A stretch of 64,000 nucleotides of DNA, taken from contig JAAMXP010002972.1 in NCBI GenBank assembly GCA_019693395.1, forward strand, positions 1-64,000. Direction: 5' to 3'. This document shows positions 14,840 to 27,400 of the stretch, one piece after another (position 1 is the stretch's first letter; each line of letters begins with the position of its first letter). The translations under genes and the position numbers were made by a program. This DNA is from Ettlia oleoabundans (lineage: Eukaryota; Chlorophyta; Chlorophyceae; Chlamydomonadales). The notes beneath the pieces were generated by a model, which worked only from the letters and a program-made list of their open reading frames with translations, was not told the origin of the DNA and did no database searches.

Positions 14840-15935
14840 TTGGAGGCCGGGGTTTGCGATTGCAGGGGTTGCAGGGGGGGGTATCCAGACTTTACTCTTG
14901 GCCTGCGGTTTCGGCACGCTGCTAGGGGAAGCAGACGCGACGCGAGAAGGAACGAGCAACATCACACAGAGCTGCAGATCCCCAAGGGGAGACGTGAGTC
15001 GCACCTGTACCGCATTGCCGCTGCGGCCCGCCAAGCTCGGTCCATGGCCCATCAACTGGAGGGTTGCACCCAACAAAATCCCCTCTTCCACAGATGCGTT
15101 GGAGACACGCATGTTGTGCACTGCTATCAACAGATTTGTCGTTATGCGTGGATGCCATATGCTCCCACAGAGGCCCTGCACTCCCAAGGCGCCGAACGCC
15201 ACTGGCAATCAACAACCATTGACCGCGGCCGACATCCCAAGAACCATCGCGGCTGAACGCTCTTGCCATACACGGATGAGCAAAGAGCAAGCATGCAGTC
15301 AGCAGGCAAAGTTCGAACTGATGTCAACATACAGCACATATGCAGCAGTGCATATTCAGGTGCCTGTCTTGGCTTTCAACCCACATCCCAGCTGTCCATC
15401 GCAGGTGGGAGTAATTTGCGTCTCGCTGTGCGTTGAGGGTGCAGAGTCCCCAATTTTGACCATTTTATGCGAAACACGAATGTTTACAAGAGACCATGTT
15501 ACGAATTAGCTGCTACTGCTGCTTGCCAACGCCCTTGCTCCTGCCGACGCTCAGCGTGGGCTACTGCCAACCCTGCGCGGGCGCCGCCAGCGCTGCTGCA
15601 GCTGCAGCCGCAAATTCAGCCGCAAAAAGCCGCGTCCTCTCGTTCTACTGTTGCTGCGGCTCGAGTGGGTTTCCGACTGTTTGCGGCGGCGAAATAGCGG
15701 GTGAAAGCGCTCGATCATCGGGGCATTCAGCTGTGCAGGGCCCTGCACAACAATCCTCTGGAATCTGTAGCACTTGCGCAACCGACGTCAATGCTGCATC
15801 GGTTGTTCACGTTCTACGGTTCTATTGGCGGGGCAGTTCATGCTCAGCAGGCGGGATTTCCTTGGAGAGTGCTTATGAGATCGTCGAATATGCATCCTTT
15901 ATCATCAGGCGGAATTTTGCACAAGACTCGACGTC
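14840..15935. promoter_or_regulatory. divergent intergenic/promoter region, about 1.1 kb
   Basis: It separates the start codons of the acyl-CoA synthetase (-) and the Q-rich gene (+). Open frames occur on both strands (for example plus 15496-15939), but none shows recognisable protein features or a supported splice pattern. The Ala-rich stretch near 15580-15640 is simple GCC/GCA repeats. 5' UTRs are expected here. Confidence 0.4.
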
Positions 15936-18900
15936 ATGAGCAAAGCAGGTGGGGTAAACAGCACACGCCTGTCGCTTGCTCTGGTCGCCGCCCGAGACTC
16001 ATGCCGCTGGAGTGACACAAACACCGCCTTTGAGGATTGTCTGCCACCTCCGCTTATGCAGAGCCGTCGCAGCCTGGTCGGCCGCCTCCGCCAGCGGCCG
16101 GGCTCCGCATATCCCAGCCGGTGGCGGCAGGCTGCCGCCCTCTGGCTCTGCTCACGCGCAAGAACCTGTTTGAGCTGTTCCTAGGCAGAGATGATGTGAC
16201 AGCATTGCTCAAGTTGGAGGCCCGGCTCCGGGGTACGTGCTGCCCTCAGCCTTTTACAAGCATGGTGCCGACAAACTTAATGGTTCTCATTCTCAACAAT
16301 GCCGTGCTGCCACATCGGCTGCGCCTGCTGTCTCCGGCGTGCTAGCTGAATCATTTTGAAAGTAAGCTCCGTGCCATCTCCATGCTTCTCTGCCGTGACA
16401 CGGTACCTGCAGAAATGCGAGCGACTGAGGGGCGGCCACATGTTAGCCTGCTGGAAGGGGCAGTGGTACGGGTGAAAATTAAGGAGCAGTATGCGCTGTA
16501 CCGCATTGCAGCTGTGCAGCTGGCGGCAGCAGACTCAAGTGGTGGCAGCGAGCTGCGGCTGCATCTTCAGGTGAGCCTTGGAGGACTTCCCAATGGTAAA
16601 ATCCTAGTGTGTTAGAACATGTAGAAGTGTGTAAGATCCTAACACACTGCTCCCGTCAGGGAGTTAGCGATTGCTGGAATAGAGATGCGGCCAGCAACTC
16701 ACCAGTTGCCTTGCATGCGTATTTTGCCAATGCAGCCTGCAGTGCAAGCCCCCAAACCGTACATGCTGCCGCACCAGATCTCCAAGACCAGCAGGCTGTC
16801 TGGGCTAGATTATGAGCAGCGGGGGGGCCGCCAGGAGCGCATCGCATTAGAGTCGCGGTTGGCGGCGGAGGGCTGTCAGGGCTGGGACCTTGCACAGGTC
16901 AGTTGGCACCTGCTCTGGGTTGTAGATGCCTGATCCTATACAAGCGCTGCGTGCTTGGGCTTACTGGCTACTCATGCTTTAACCTGTGCAGCTTGGTGAC
17001 CAGGCGTTTCCCCTTTCAGAAACGCCCGTCCAAATCACTTGCCCTGTTATTGCTCCCATCCGCTTTTCATTCATTTCCCATCAACTGCAGACCGCCATAG
17101 CTGCATGGCGGTTGAAGGTGGCTCGTGAGTGGGCTGCCAACCTGGATGCCTGGTGGGAGCAACATGGCCCCGCTAAGCTGGAGTTTGCGCTGGTTGCCCC
17201 AAGGGGGGTGCAGGTAGGTAGCGCACTACTGCGCAACCGGGCGGCTCATGCGTTCCTGTTTTGCACTGGTGATAAATGAAGTTCTCAAATGCATGCACAA
17301 TCAGGGTGAGGTTTGCAAGGCTGTAGAGCAGCCTTGACACTTGTGTTTTACTTGCAGAAAGGGCCGGGTCTTCCCGTTGCTGCATAAGCTGATGCTGCCA
17401 ACCCGTCGTGTTGCTGTTTTGCGCCGTCTCAGCTGCATGTGCTTATACATTGTATCCTCCACTTTGTTCGCGATCCGTAGGACATGATGCGTTACCTGTA
17501 CTGGCACGATATGTCCATAAGCGTATCGCCGCAGGTGCAGCATGGGCAGCAGGCCGAACACCCAGGGCAGCAGGCAGGGGTTGTGCAACAGCAGCAACAG
17601 CATCAGCAGCCTGAGAAGCAGGAGGAGCAGCATCAGCAGCCTGAGAAGCAGGAGCAGCCGCAGCCTGAGAAGCAGGAGGAGCAGCATCAGCAGCCTGAGA
17701 AGCAGGAGCAGCCGCAGCCTGAGAAGCAGGAAGAGGAGCAGCAGCAGCAGTCGGCAAGGCCGCAGAAGCAGCAACAGCCGCAAGGACAGCAGCAGCAGTT
17801 GCTGAAGCATGCAGCCAATGAGCAACAGCAACGTCGGTTGGTTGTAAAATTGAAGTTGCCTGCACATCAGGCCGACACGCTTCGTGCCCAGCAAGCACGG
17901 CAGGACAAGCAGCCACAGGAGCCACAGGAAGGATCTCAGCAGGGGGTGGCTGTGCTGCCAGCCCGCAAGGCAACTAAGGGGGCAGCACCCTTGCTTGAGC
18001 CTGGAAATCTGAATCGCGAGGGGCCTGCAGGGCAGCAGCCACTGCACATAGCAGGGTCAGTGGAGCACCCCCAGGCAGTGTTCCCCTCAGCACCGGCTTC
18101 AGCACCAGCACAAGCCCGCAACCCCTCAGGCACCCAGTCGTTGGCAGATAGGAGCGCTCCCCAGCCAACGCACACGACGCAGACTGGGGTGGCCAGTGTT
18201 GCAGGCAGTGCAGCCCCTGGATCCCACCTGCAGCAGCTAGGGCTGGATAGTTGCCGCCGCCCATTAGGATCAACCCAGCATGCCGCAAACGCTGCATCTC
18301 CAGCCGCAGCAGCAGGGCAGCCTGCCGCTGCAGCTCCCCATGCCGTGTCCCCCGCCCCTGCTGGGACGGAAACGGCTCGTGATTTACCTGCCAAGGCTAG
18401 CGCGGATGCAGTACTGGGCACTTCTCCTCCCGCCGCCAAGGCCACTTCTGTTGCACCAGCAGCTCCTGCTACTGCCACCGCAGGCAGTGCTGCAGCAGCA
18501 ACAGGTGCCGCTGCTGTGAAGGCACCCACCGCTCCTGCTGCCGCTGCCGGTCCAAGCGCCAAGCAGGCCAGCCAGCAGCAGGCTGCACCACAACCAGAGA
18601 AAGTCGCTGCACAGCAGGAGGACAAGGCAGCATCACATAACGCCCCCCTGCCTGCAGAGTGAGTGTCTAGGGCTGCCTCTTGTAGTACCCTGCGTACTAT
18701 CTAATGCATCCCTCTAGTGTGGGGCATTCATTCATGCTTGTAAGCCTTTTTGCTCGTAAGTGGTGCCCCACACGGAATAAGTGGCTGCTCGTGGCTGTCA
18801 GGCAGCACACGAAGCGATCGTGCATGTTGGGTGCAATTCTTTGTCCCTGGCTGGCTAACTCACTTTTTGCCATCACTCTGTGCGCAGAGCTGTACACTTG

Positions 18901-21020
18901 CTGCTCAAGGCTTTGCAGGGACCCAGCGGTGGTCGCCTGCGCTGCCCGAGCCTCAGCTGGCTGGCTGCCCGCATGCAGAAGCTGTCAGGCAGCAACTGGT
19001 CGGCGCCTGCTCAGCTGGGCATGCGCTTCATCGAGTTTTGTGAGCAGGCAGCGGTGAGTAACAGCATCCCCTTGTGCTATGCTTTGCCTCAGCAATCCAT
19101 CGCCCAATACCTGAGATAGCTTGATCCTTGCCACGCGCTGACGCCATGTGTCAACAACTTTATGCTGCAGCGCTTACCGATCTTGCAATCCAATGCTTAC
19201 AAGCTGCGATGGCAGGCAGACTTGGATGGCTGGGCACTTGTAGCTGGCAGCAAGCAAGCGGGGGCGTGCAAGCGGCCGGCCGGAAGCGGGGACGCTGCCA
19301 GAACTGCAGCAGCAGCAGCCCCACAACAAAAGAAGGCGCGCGTCCAACAGCCTGCACCAGCAGTTGCGGCGGCCCCAGCCCAATCAACAGGTTCTGCTCC
19401 GCCTCATGCCAGTTACGACGCTTCAATGTTATCCTCTCTCGCAGCGTGCAAGTCGTCCTTTCCAGCAGCATATGCGCCCAGTCGTCCAGCAGCCAACACG
19501 CCATGTGACTGCCTCGTGCCAGCCACGGCACCCGCGGGACATGGAGGGTTTTACTCATCAGCAAGTTACGAAATGCCTGCTGCCCGCCTGCCGCCACCCA
19601 AGCCGTTGACTTTTCCGGCGCTGCAGGTGCCGGCCCTGAGCTTGGACTGCCTACTGCCCAGGGAAGTGCCCCGCTGGTGAGAGATGAGCAAGTTCAAGGC
19701 CTGAAACTTTCTCATTCACCGCTGCGCCTCGCCAAACTCCACCACCCGACCCACCCAGCCTTCTTAGCAGTTTTCCTGTGGCGAAACCGAACAAATCTTG
19801 CACGTCCTTTCACTCTTTGTCCTGACCTCCTGCTGCAGGCGATGCGCAGTTGAGCATCAGCCAACGGCTGCGCCTGTCGGGGGCGGTCATTGTGTCAACC
19901 CCGCAGGCAAGCCGGTGCTTGGTGCACTGCCCTGCACTTTTGCTGGCTGCCGGCTAAGCCAGCACGCACGCCTGGTTAGGCTTTCGCAATGATTTTGTCC
20001 GCTGCCCTCCCTTCAGGACATTGCGCTGCTGGATGCGCGCCGTGGGTGCACAATGTTCCGGCAGGTTAACATACCCATACTGGGTGAGTGGGTGGCTGGT
20101 TGGCAGGCATTCTGGTATTTCGGTAAGTGGGTGGATGGATGAAGATTTCTCTGACATGTCTCACACCAGGTCACCAGCAGTGTGCTTGAAGAATGAGATC
20201 CAGTAGGCCTAGGAGCATTGGTTAGCCTGCTGGGCCAACCTCTTCTTACCAACAACCACCAAAGCTGTCATTGGCTTGTGTAAATACCAGCGTAGCATGG
20301 CTGTAAACTGCGTTTGGTTCCATGGCATGTGCTGCACCTCGATTTGCACGTGCCCATGAGTTTGCTGCGCATGACTAGCCGTGACTCAGGCTGCCACCCA
20401 TTCAAACCATTGCGTGCTGCGCAGGCATGCCTGCCACCTGCCTGCCAGATATCGTGGCTGCCCTGACACTGTCCTGATTTCTGCAGGGTGGAGACCATCT
20501 GGGTGCTGAGCTGTCGCACGCTTAGGGACACTCACGGGCTGCCGATCGATGGAGGGATGCTGGGCAAGAAGATGCGAGACCTCAACAATGGGTGCGCGCC
20601 GCAGAGCACACTGTCTTGCTCTATCAACACTTAAAGCCTCCCTTGCGCGTTTGTTGTCAGCCAGCGTGGAAACACCTTTGCCCGTCGAATGCTGTCGTGA
20701 TGTTCCCATGCGCCACCAGCTCTGCCACGTTCCTTGCCCTGCTCCACCTGACGTCTACTTCCTCCCTACTCATATTGCCTCCTCCCCTGGCTGTTCGGGC
20801 TTCCTCAAGGCCTCCTCAGCGCCACAGCAAACATCTCAACCCTTTCCTGTCCTTGTTTGCCCTTCTCTGCAGGGTAAGAGTGGCGTGGGAGGACATGGGC
20901 AACCGGAGTCTGCGGCAACTGTGCCTGGCCATGCAGCAGGCGGGCCGCTGCGTGTGCGACACTAGCGGTAGTACTTCCCATCCTGGGCAGTGGCTGATCA
21001 CGTCTCTCAGCTTGGACTGA
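15936..21020 (+). CDS. Q-rich protein with possible Plus-3-like N-terminal region, function unknown
   Basis: Ten exons keep phase: 15936-15948, 16062-16232, 16413-16570, 16736-16897, 17091-17213, 17535-18658, 18888-19053, 19171-19676, 20487-20591 and 20873-21020, giving about 891 residues. The first coding exon is only 13 nt. Residues ~30-190 (LTRKNLFELFLGRDDVTAL, VVRVKIKEQYALYRIAAVQL, HQISKTSRLSGLDYEQ) resemble the Plus-3 fold of Rtf1 and plant Plus-3/GYF proteins, but with an insertion, so this is a weak call. Residues ~210-580 are a Gln/Glu-, then Ala/Pro-rich disordered region with an 18-residue repeat. The segment from 18888 is folded-looking (LQGPSGGRLRCPSLSWLAAR, FIEFCEQAA), and an Ala-rich linker follows. 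The tail WVETIWVLSCRTLRD to ITSLSLD is unrecognised. The intron 19677-20486 contains foreign-looking NUBPL exons. Exon joins in the 3' half are supported only by phase and splice sites. Confidence 0.55.
17601..17736 (+). repeat. 54-nt (18-residue) tandem repeat, Gln/Glu/Pro-rich
   Basis: The string CATCAGCAGCCTGAGAAGCA starts at 17601, 17631 and 17685. The last two begin near-identical 54-nt units encoding HQQPEKQEQPQPEKQEEQ; the first is a half unit. The array lies in the long Q-rich exon of the gene above. Confidence 0.9.
19839..20083 (+). pseudogene. two-exon fragment of an Mrp/NUBPL-type (ApbC family) Fe-S P-loop ATPase
   Basis: Exon 19839-19906 encodes DAQLSISQRLRLSGAVIVST plus PQ, and exon 20017-20083 encodes DIALLDARRGCTMFRQVNIP plus IL. 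Together they match the core of Mrp/NBP35/NUBPL proteins just after the (V/I)DxPPGTGD switch motif. The first exon starts after a good TGCTGCAG acceptor. The intron between them uses a GC donor (CAG|GCAAGC), and the second exon ends at G|GTGAGT in the right phase. I find neither the Walker A exon (GKGGVGKS) upstream nor the (V)ENMS / CPHC exons downstream. The frame does not fit the surrounding gene, whose exons join across it. It therefore looks like a captured genomic piece of a NUBPL-like gene inside an intron, not a working gene. A misassembly is the main alternative. Confidence 0.7.
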
Positions 21021-21428
21021 TTCAGTGCGCAGTTCATCTTATGCCCGAGCATAGCTTGTGTGCAACTTTACCTGCACAGAGCAGGCAGCCTGTACACTCC
21101 CTCCTGGCTTATTTGCGAATGCCATTGGGTTGAACCAGCAAGTGGATGTGGCACAATTGCATCCTGAATGATTCTTTGGCATTTCAACTATGTGAATCTG
21201 TACGCTTATAGTTCAGCGTGCTTGCTTGGCCGCATGGTGTGGCTGCTATGAAGCGTTCGGAGTTGCCACTCTCTCAGGGATGCCTTATGTCAACTTACAT
21301 CGTCCCAAGAAAGGGCCAGGTCCGTCCGGACCCTATAGTCACATCGCAATGACAGAACCCTTATGTGCACAGTAGATGCGCTGGCTGCATGCGCAGGCTG
21401 CTAAGCAGGACAAGACAAACACGATTGC
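21021..21428. other. convergent intergenic region
   Basis: It lies between the 3' ends of the Q-rich gene (+) and the ankyrin-HDAC gene (-). It has no coding exons. On the minus strand TGTAA at 21295-21299, 130 nt past the HDAC stop, is a good candidate poly(A) signal. Confidence 0.45.
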
Positions 21429-24400
21429 CTAGCTGCTGTTGCCACCTGCTGCCGCCCGGCGTGCCGCCGCCTCTTCCTCGAGCTGCTTGTTCAGCGCCAC
21501 ATAATCCACACCTCCACCCCGTCGCCGCTTGCGCCTGCCCGCCGCATCCTCTTCATAATCGGCGGCGCCTGCCGCCCCGGCTGCCGGCGACGGCCCTGGG
21601 GCGGGCGCAGTCTGTGGCGCAGCGGGGCTCGCCTCAGAACCGATCCCAGCCGGCATTGGCGCCTCTGCCGTGGCAGCAGGCGAGGTGGCCGCCACCGCTG
21701 TTGCCGCCGCCGCTATGCGGGCCTTGATGTAAGCCTCCCGGGCAGCAGCCTTGTGCATTGCTGCCTCCTGCTTCCTTGCCTCCGCCTCTGCTCGCACTTT
21801 CTTCTCGTGCTCGCGCTCAGCCTGCACAGGAGGGCAGGTACGCCATCAGCAGAACACGACAGGGTAACAAAGCTGCCCAACAATGCCAGCAAGATGGCTG
21901 TAACTGGCATTTAACTGCCTGATTACAATGCCCATCCATGCATCAGGCGCCTCACTTTTGCCTCTTGAGGGTCCCAAACAGCTGCGTTGGGCTCAGCCAG
22001 CGCCTTGACGTGAGCCGCCACGCTGCGAGCAAAGGCCGACACCAGGGCGCCCTGCGCAAGAGGCGGCAGTAGTGTTGCGTCTTTGGAGGTAGGTAAGACG
22101 AGCTCTGTAGATTTCCCAAATGCAGTGTGACAGATACATACGCTAGATACATCGTCATTCTAACTATTTTCCAGCTTGACGCACATCCCTGGTGGCTACT
22201 GCTCACCTGTATACGGTAGCCTCCCTCTAGCACAGACACGATGCGACCCTGGCAGCACCTGCATGCGGGCATATTGGGGTTTGGAAAGCGTTCGTGGGGG
22301 ATGGGCTGGCACGGACATTGTACCGACAGTGTAGCAGGAGGCAATGTGACTAGCAGCAGGCACTGGCGTGGATTGAAGGTAAGCCTACGACTGGGCTCCC
22401 AATCACCCTCCTACCTGTTGGCCACCGCCACCAGCTGCTCAGTGAGCCACTCGTAGTCACGCTCTGTCACTCCAATGTAGCGAAAGTTTATCTCGTCCTT
22501 CTTGTGCGCATCAAAGCCTGGGGACAGGTGGGGTGGTGGGGTGAAGTCGCTGGTGAGGCAGGTGGAGGTGGAGTACACATTGATACCTGATAAATTGCCT
22601 TGCAACATACAAGAGTTGGTGGATGCTCATGGGCAGGCGGCAGTGTTTGGACAGCATAGGACATAGGACACAGCCGCCAACCCTCGCGCGCATCGATTCT
22701 CACCTGCACAAACGAAGATGAGGTCTGGCTTGAAGTTGACCAGGGCAGGGATAATTTTGTCTCGCCAGGAGCGGCGCCACAGCGCAGGCTTGGAGCCAAA
22801 ACCGGGGATACCAATATCGATCACACGGGGACCCTCCAAAGGTGGCACTTGACCGCCTGCGCGGGTGGAAACAGCGGCACGACGGGGGCAGCAATGGGTC
22901 TGTTGCAGCACGCAGCATGATGTTGAGGCAAGGTTGTGAACCCAGGAGTAAAGAGTCCCACCACAGGGATGCAAAACCCGAGTCAGTGTGCCCTTCTAGC
23001 CCTGAAAGCCATGCATCCTCGCCGATATAAACACCTTTGTATTCAAACTCGTGATCAGGATCCTCCTCAATCTCCACTCCCTCGGCTCCCGCACTGCCTG
23101 GCCCCAAAGCCGTTCCGTCGCCTGCTGCCCCACCGTTGGCCACTGCAGTGCCGTGCTGCTGCTGCTGCTGCTGGCCCACCGCAGGCGGCTGTGCTGGGCC
23201 CTGCTGCTGAACCTGCCGACTGTCCCCATCCACCTGCATGGGAGCTATGCTTGCTGGTGCCACCGCGCTGTCCTGCTGCTGCTCACGCTCAGCATGCACA
23301 GAGTGTACACCGTTCTGCTGACTGGGCGCCTCTCGGGCGGCAGCTGCGGCCCTGGCTTCAGCCAGCACCTTAGTGTCACACGTGGCCCCACTTCCGGGGT
23401 AGACGTATGCCGGATAGCCGGGTGCCTTGGGCCCATATCCTTGCACGCTGCACACATGGGCGGTGCAGCACGATGGATGTGGTGGTGGAGCTGCCGGCTG
23501 GGGCAGCAAGGTGAACACAACTGCAGCTGTCCCAGCGACACATACAACACCCAACTGGGCAACAAGACGCAGTCAATGAGTACACGAACGCTTTCCCATG
23601 AAGAACCTGTTCCGATCCAGGCGGCACCACCCCCACCTGGCAAAGAAGATGCAGTCTGTATCTGAGCTGTCAAGCCAAGGCTTCCACACCGCAAATGTCT
23701 GGCTGCCCTCGCTGTAGGGCGTCTTGAACTTGTAGGTGGAGGAGGAGGGGATGGTGTTGGTCACGCAGGCCTCTGCGAAAATGGGGTCCAAGGGCAAAAG
23801 GTAGGGGGAATGAGTGGTAAAGATAAGCGTTGAGGCAAGTAAAGCAGGCTGACAGCCACAAGGGCTAGGCAGCATTGAGGGCAGCAGGTACATGGACAGT
23901 GACAGTGAGAGTCCAGGTGCCCTGGTGCACGTTCGCAGAGGCCACCCCGCTGCACCTGTGCCGTTTCCGTGGTGTACGTCAAAGTCCACAATGGCGACCC
24001 GACGTATGCCAGCATGGCGGTACACGGTCATGGCATAGGCAGCGCCGATTGCGGCGTTGTTGAAGAGGCAGAAACCGTGGCTGCAAATGGAAGGGTTGTG
24101 GGGGTGCAACAGGGGCCCAACCAGATCGAGATGAGCGTGATATTGCAAGATGAGAGGCCAAGTAATATAAAGGTAGCGAAGAATGTGCAGGCATGAAACC
24201 ATGTTGGCCGGCTGGCTGGCAGGCAGCTGCAATCCCAGCAGCAGCAGCTGCGACAGCAGTGCACAACTGTGCGGCACCTCACCTGCCATTTGGGTCGTTG
24301 GCGTTGGACACCACCCCCAGCGGGCCCGCGTGGTGCCCAGGGGGGCGCACTGCACAAAAGGCATTGGCTACCTACAGCAGGCCAGGGGATGGCGATAAGA

Positions 24401-27400
24401 GGTGCTTAGAGGTGCGAGGAAGCCTGGGGAACAATGCTGGCTCTACATTAAGATGAGGAGCGACATCGTCGGGGCCACAGCACACGTGTACCGCCACCCA
24501 CTCAACAATTCCATCACTCCCTCCCACCACCTACCTTGCCGCTGACCACTTCATCCACAGCGGTGCATGTGGCACCAGCCGCCGCAAGCGCAGCCTTGAA
24601 GGTGCCCCGTGACACCGCTGTGTCTCCATCCAAGTGCCCTATCGCCTCCGGATCCTCGGGAAGGGAGTTGCACACAGCCTGCAACGAGGGTGGATGGCGG
24701 GGTGGGGTGATGGTTGAGACTGGATTATGTGCTCAGCTTAGCAGGGTGTATGGGCAGGCGTGGCGGGATGGGTGGAAGCTGAGTTGACGGGGTTGGCATG
24801 GTTGTGTGGGGCGGCCTTCAGACAAGGTGGTACAGAAAGAAAAAATGGGGCCCGTCGTCAGCAGATGGCCATATTGGCATCCCAGGTGGATGCGCGTGAC
24901 AGCCCTGAGGGGTTCCAGTAGCATCACTGACGTACTGCCAGATATCACACCTGAATTTTCCTGACGTAATTCCAGTCGTGCACCCGAAGCACATCCCCAA
25001 TTGCCGCCCGCTGGCTGCGCTCATCCCACTTTAATGCAGCGTTGAACTCATCACAATGCAGAATGCCCCAGCCTACGGAAATTACACGCCGGTGAAAGAC
25101 AGAAGGCGACAAGCGGTGACAAATTTATGCGAGGACTGTGGCATTTGCAAGATGCCCTGATGCAGCAAAGCAAGCTATAGACCCCAGTGGCAGGTGCAGG
25201 TATTGAGGATCGCTGCAAATTGTGAATATGGAGGGCAACAGCATTGATCCGCTCAACAGCCAAACCAACAAACAGCTGCGCGGTGATCAGCCGGCCACAA
25301 AACCACCTCAATGCCGGCAGCACCCACCTGGCTTTGTGAGCACCGTGAGGCGTTCCACGTTCTCGGGCGGGGCGCTGTCAGATGTCTCCCTGCATCCCAT
25401 AGCAGGTGCAATACTAGGGCAGGTAACAAGGGGAGGATGCGAGAGGCAGCCAGTGGCCGGCTTTCGGGAAGCTCCTGCAGAAGCTCTTGCGGTGCAACAC
25501 CAAGCACAGGTCCCAGCAGAGGCACGTGGGTCATAGGTTGTCTTCCATTCAGCATGCAACTGTTGGCTGTGCGACTAAAAATGGAAAACAATGAAGCGGC
25601 ATGCCCAAACAGCCGCCTCACCGAGTGATGGGTGGGGGGCAGGTGAAGTGGAAGAGGCATTCTGGTGGCGCAACCAACAGTGTGCGAGGCTGCTGCGCAT
25701 GCTGTGCCTGCTGCTGCTCCTGCTGTTCCGCCAGCGCTTCCAATGCTGGCACAGGGGACTGCTTGCCGCGCAGAACTGCCGCCAGCTCCGTGTATTGCCG
25801 CTTAGCTGCCAGATCAGCAGGCGTCTGTGCCAGCTTAGACTTTCCAGCAGCAGCTTCGGGGGCCGCTGCCACCAGCAATGCAGCACAGCGACTGCTACCA
25901 GCCAGTGCCGCCATGTGCAGCGCATTCTGCCCCGCCTTGTTCTTGGTCTTGCACAGCGCTGCCACCGCCTCAGCGCCGCCGCCGCTTGCCGCTGCCGCAT
26001 CCAGCAATAGACGAACAGAAGCGGCATGGCCCTGCCGCGCAGCCAGATGTAGCGCTGTGCACCCCTGCTTGTCTTGGAACACAATTAATGCGGGTGGCAC
26101 GTCGCCGCCCTCCTCCTCACCGGCAGCTGGAGGCACCGGCGCACCCTCTTCTCCTGCTGCTGCCCTGGCAGCGGCTGCTGCAGCTGCGACGGCCTGTTTC
26201 TCCGCCCTCAAAGCTTCCTGCTTCCTCTCAGCTGCCGACACCAGTATATCTGCTGCTGCAGCGAAATCCATGTGAGCTGCCCAGTGCAGCGCCGTGCGAC
26301 CATTGTCATCTCTGTAAGTAAATCACCAATGGAGCAGGCAGGCAAGCAGTTCGCAACCTGCACTCTGACGATACAGCACTTGCACGAAGCTGGAAGTGGC
26401 ATGGCAACAACAATGGTGGTATGCGGGTTTTTATTGTTGCCCCACCAGGCAGCATCAGCCGGGTGAGCGTGGCAGTGCAGCGCCCCGTAGTGGCAGCAGT
26501 TGATATCGCATCCTTAAACAGAGCACGCCGCACAAAAATGCCCGTTGGGGCGCGACGCGTCCCTTTATGGGATGCTTGCGTCCACTATGCATTGGCAGCA
26601 TACACGAGCTATAATCCGCAGGAGGGCTGCCAGTTTGGTGCAGCAACAAACCTACGTCATCCCACCAGCAGACCCACCCTACCTCTCGAAAGGATCCGCC
26701 TCAAACTGCAGCAGTAGTGCCACGGCACCCAGAGCAAAATCTCTTTTGGCCCCGTGCGCCGCCATGCACACCGCCATGTGCAGCGGGGGCGACCCCTCGC
26801 ACGTCCTCTCCAGGGAGGCGCCATGTTCCAGCAGGGCTTTTATCGCCTCAAGCTGGCCTGCAATAGGGATGTTGGGTCGAGCCCTACAACTAACATGGGA
26901 CGAGCCAACATGGCCGCGTAAAGGCCACCAAGCGTAGCGATGTGCCAGCTTAGGCAGCAAGGGTTTGTCGTGGCTTGGTCAGCTGCAAGCAGGCACTTTA
27001 TACCGCAACCGACAGCTAAACCTCAGTGAATGTTGCATATTAGCAGATTCTGAGAGAATTACTGCAGTTTCTCTCGTGTGCTGTCAATCAACAGCAACCA
27101 CAAGGGCACAGTGCTGGATGCACCAGGGGCAAGAGCCGCAACGCAACGCACGCAACAAGCAGAGGCATGAGGCATACTAAAAGCGGACGAAACAATGCAA
27201 ACAGCGAAGTAATGGCATGCATACCGTGCAGCAGCGCTACGTGGAGCGGGGTGCACTCTTGCGAGTCCCGCTGGTTGACGTTCGGCAGCTGTGGGGCTGA
27301 GGCCTCCGCCACATACCGGGCCAACACATCGTCCTGTGCGTGCGAGGGTGGTGGATGGGCCATAGGACAGAGGACAAGCAAGTATGCTGCTTGGATGTTG

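Noticed and set aside
14840..15208. N-terminal extension of the acyl-CoA synthetase starting at ATG 15208
   Set aside because: The frame is open, but the extra 123 residues have no family similarity. Starting at 14839 gives the expected length, and the PTS1 makes a transit peptide unnecessary.
17301..18047. Leucine-rich 248-codon open frame on the minus strand
   Set aside because: It is the antisense shadow of the CAG-rich exon of the Q-rich gene (CTG-rich antisense reads as Leu). It has no start context or family features.
17936..18625. 229-codon Ala/Gly-rich open frame on the minus strand
   Set aside because: It is an antisense shadow of the Ala/Pro-rich exon that is supported on the plus strand by splice sites and phase.
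19680..19980. Reading 19839-19906 as a further exon of the Q-rich gene
   Set aside because: In the host frame it gives a Cys/His/Gly string with no meaning, while the other frame is a clear Mrp/NUBPL core. Skipping it keeps the host phase.
20871..20965. GKSGVGG string resembling a P-loop for the NUBPL fragment
   Set aside because: It arises in a different frame from the in-phase exon and lies downstream of the fragment, whereas Walker A should be upstream.
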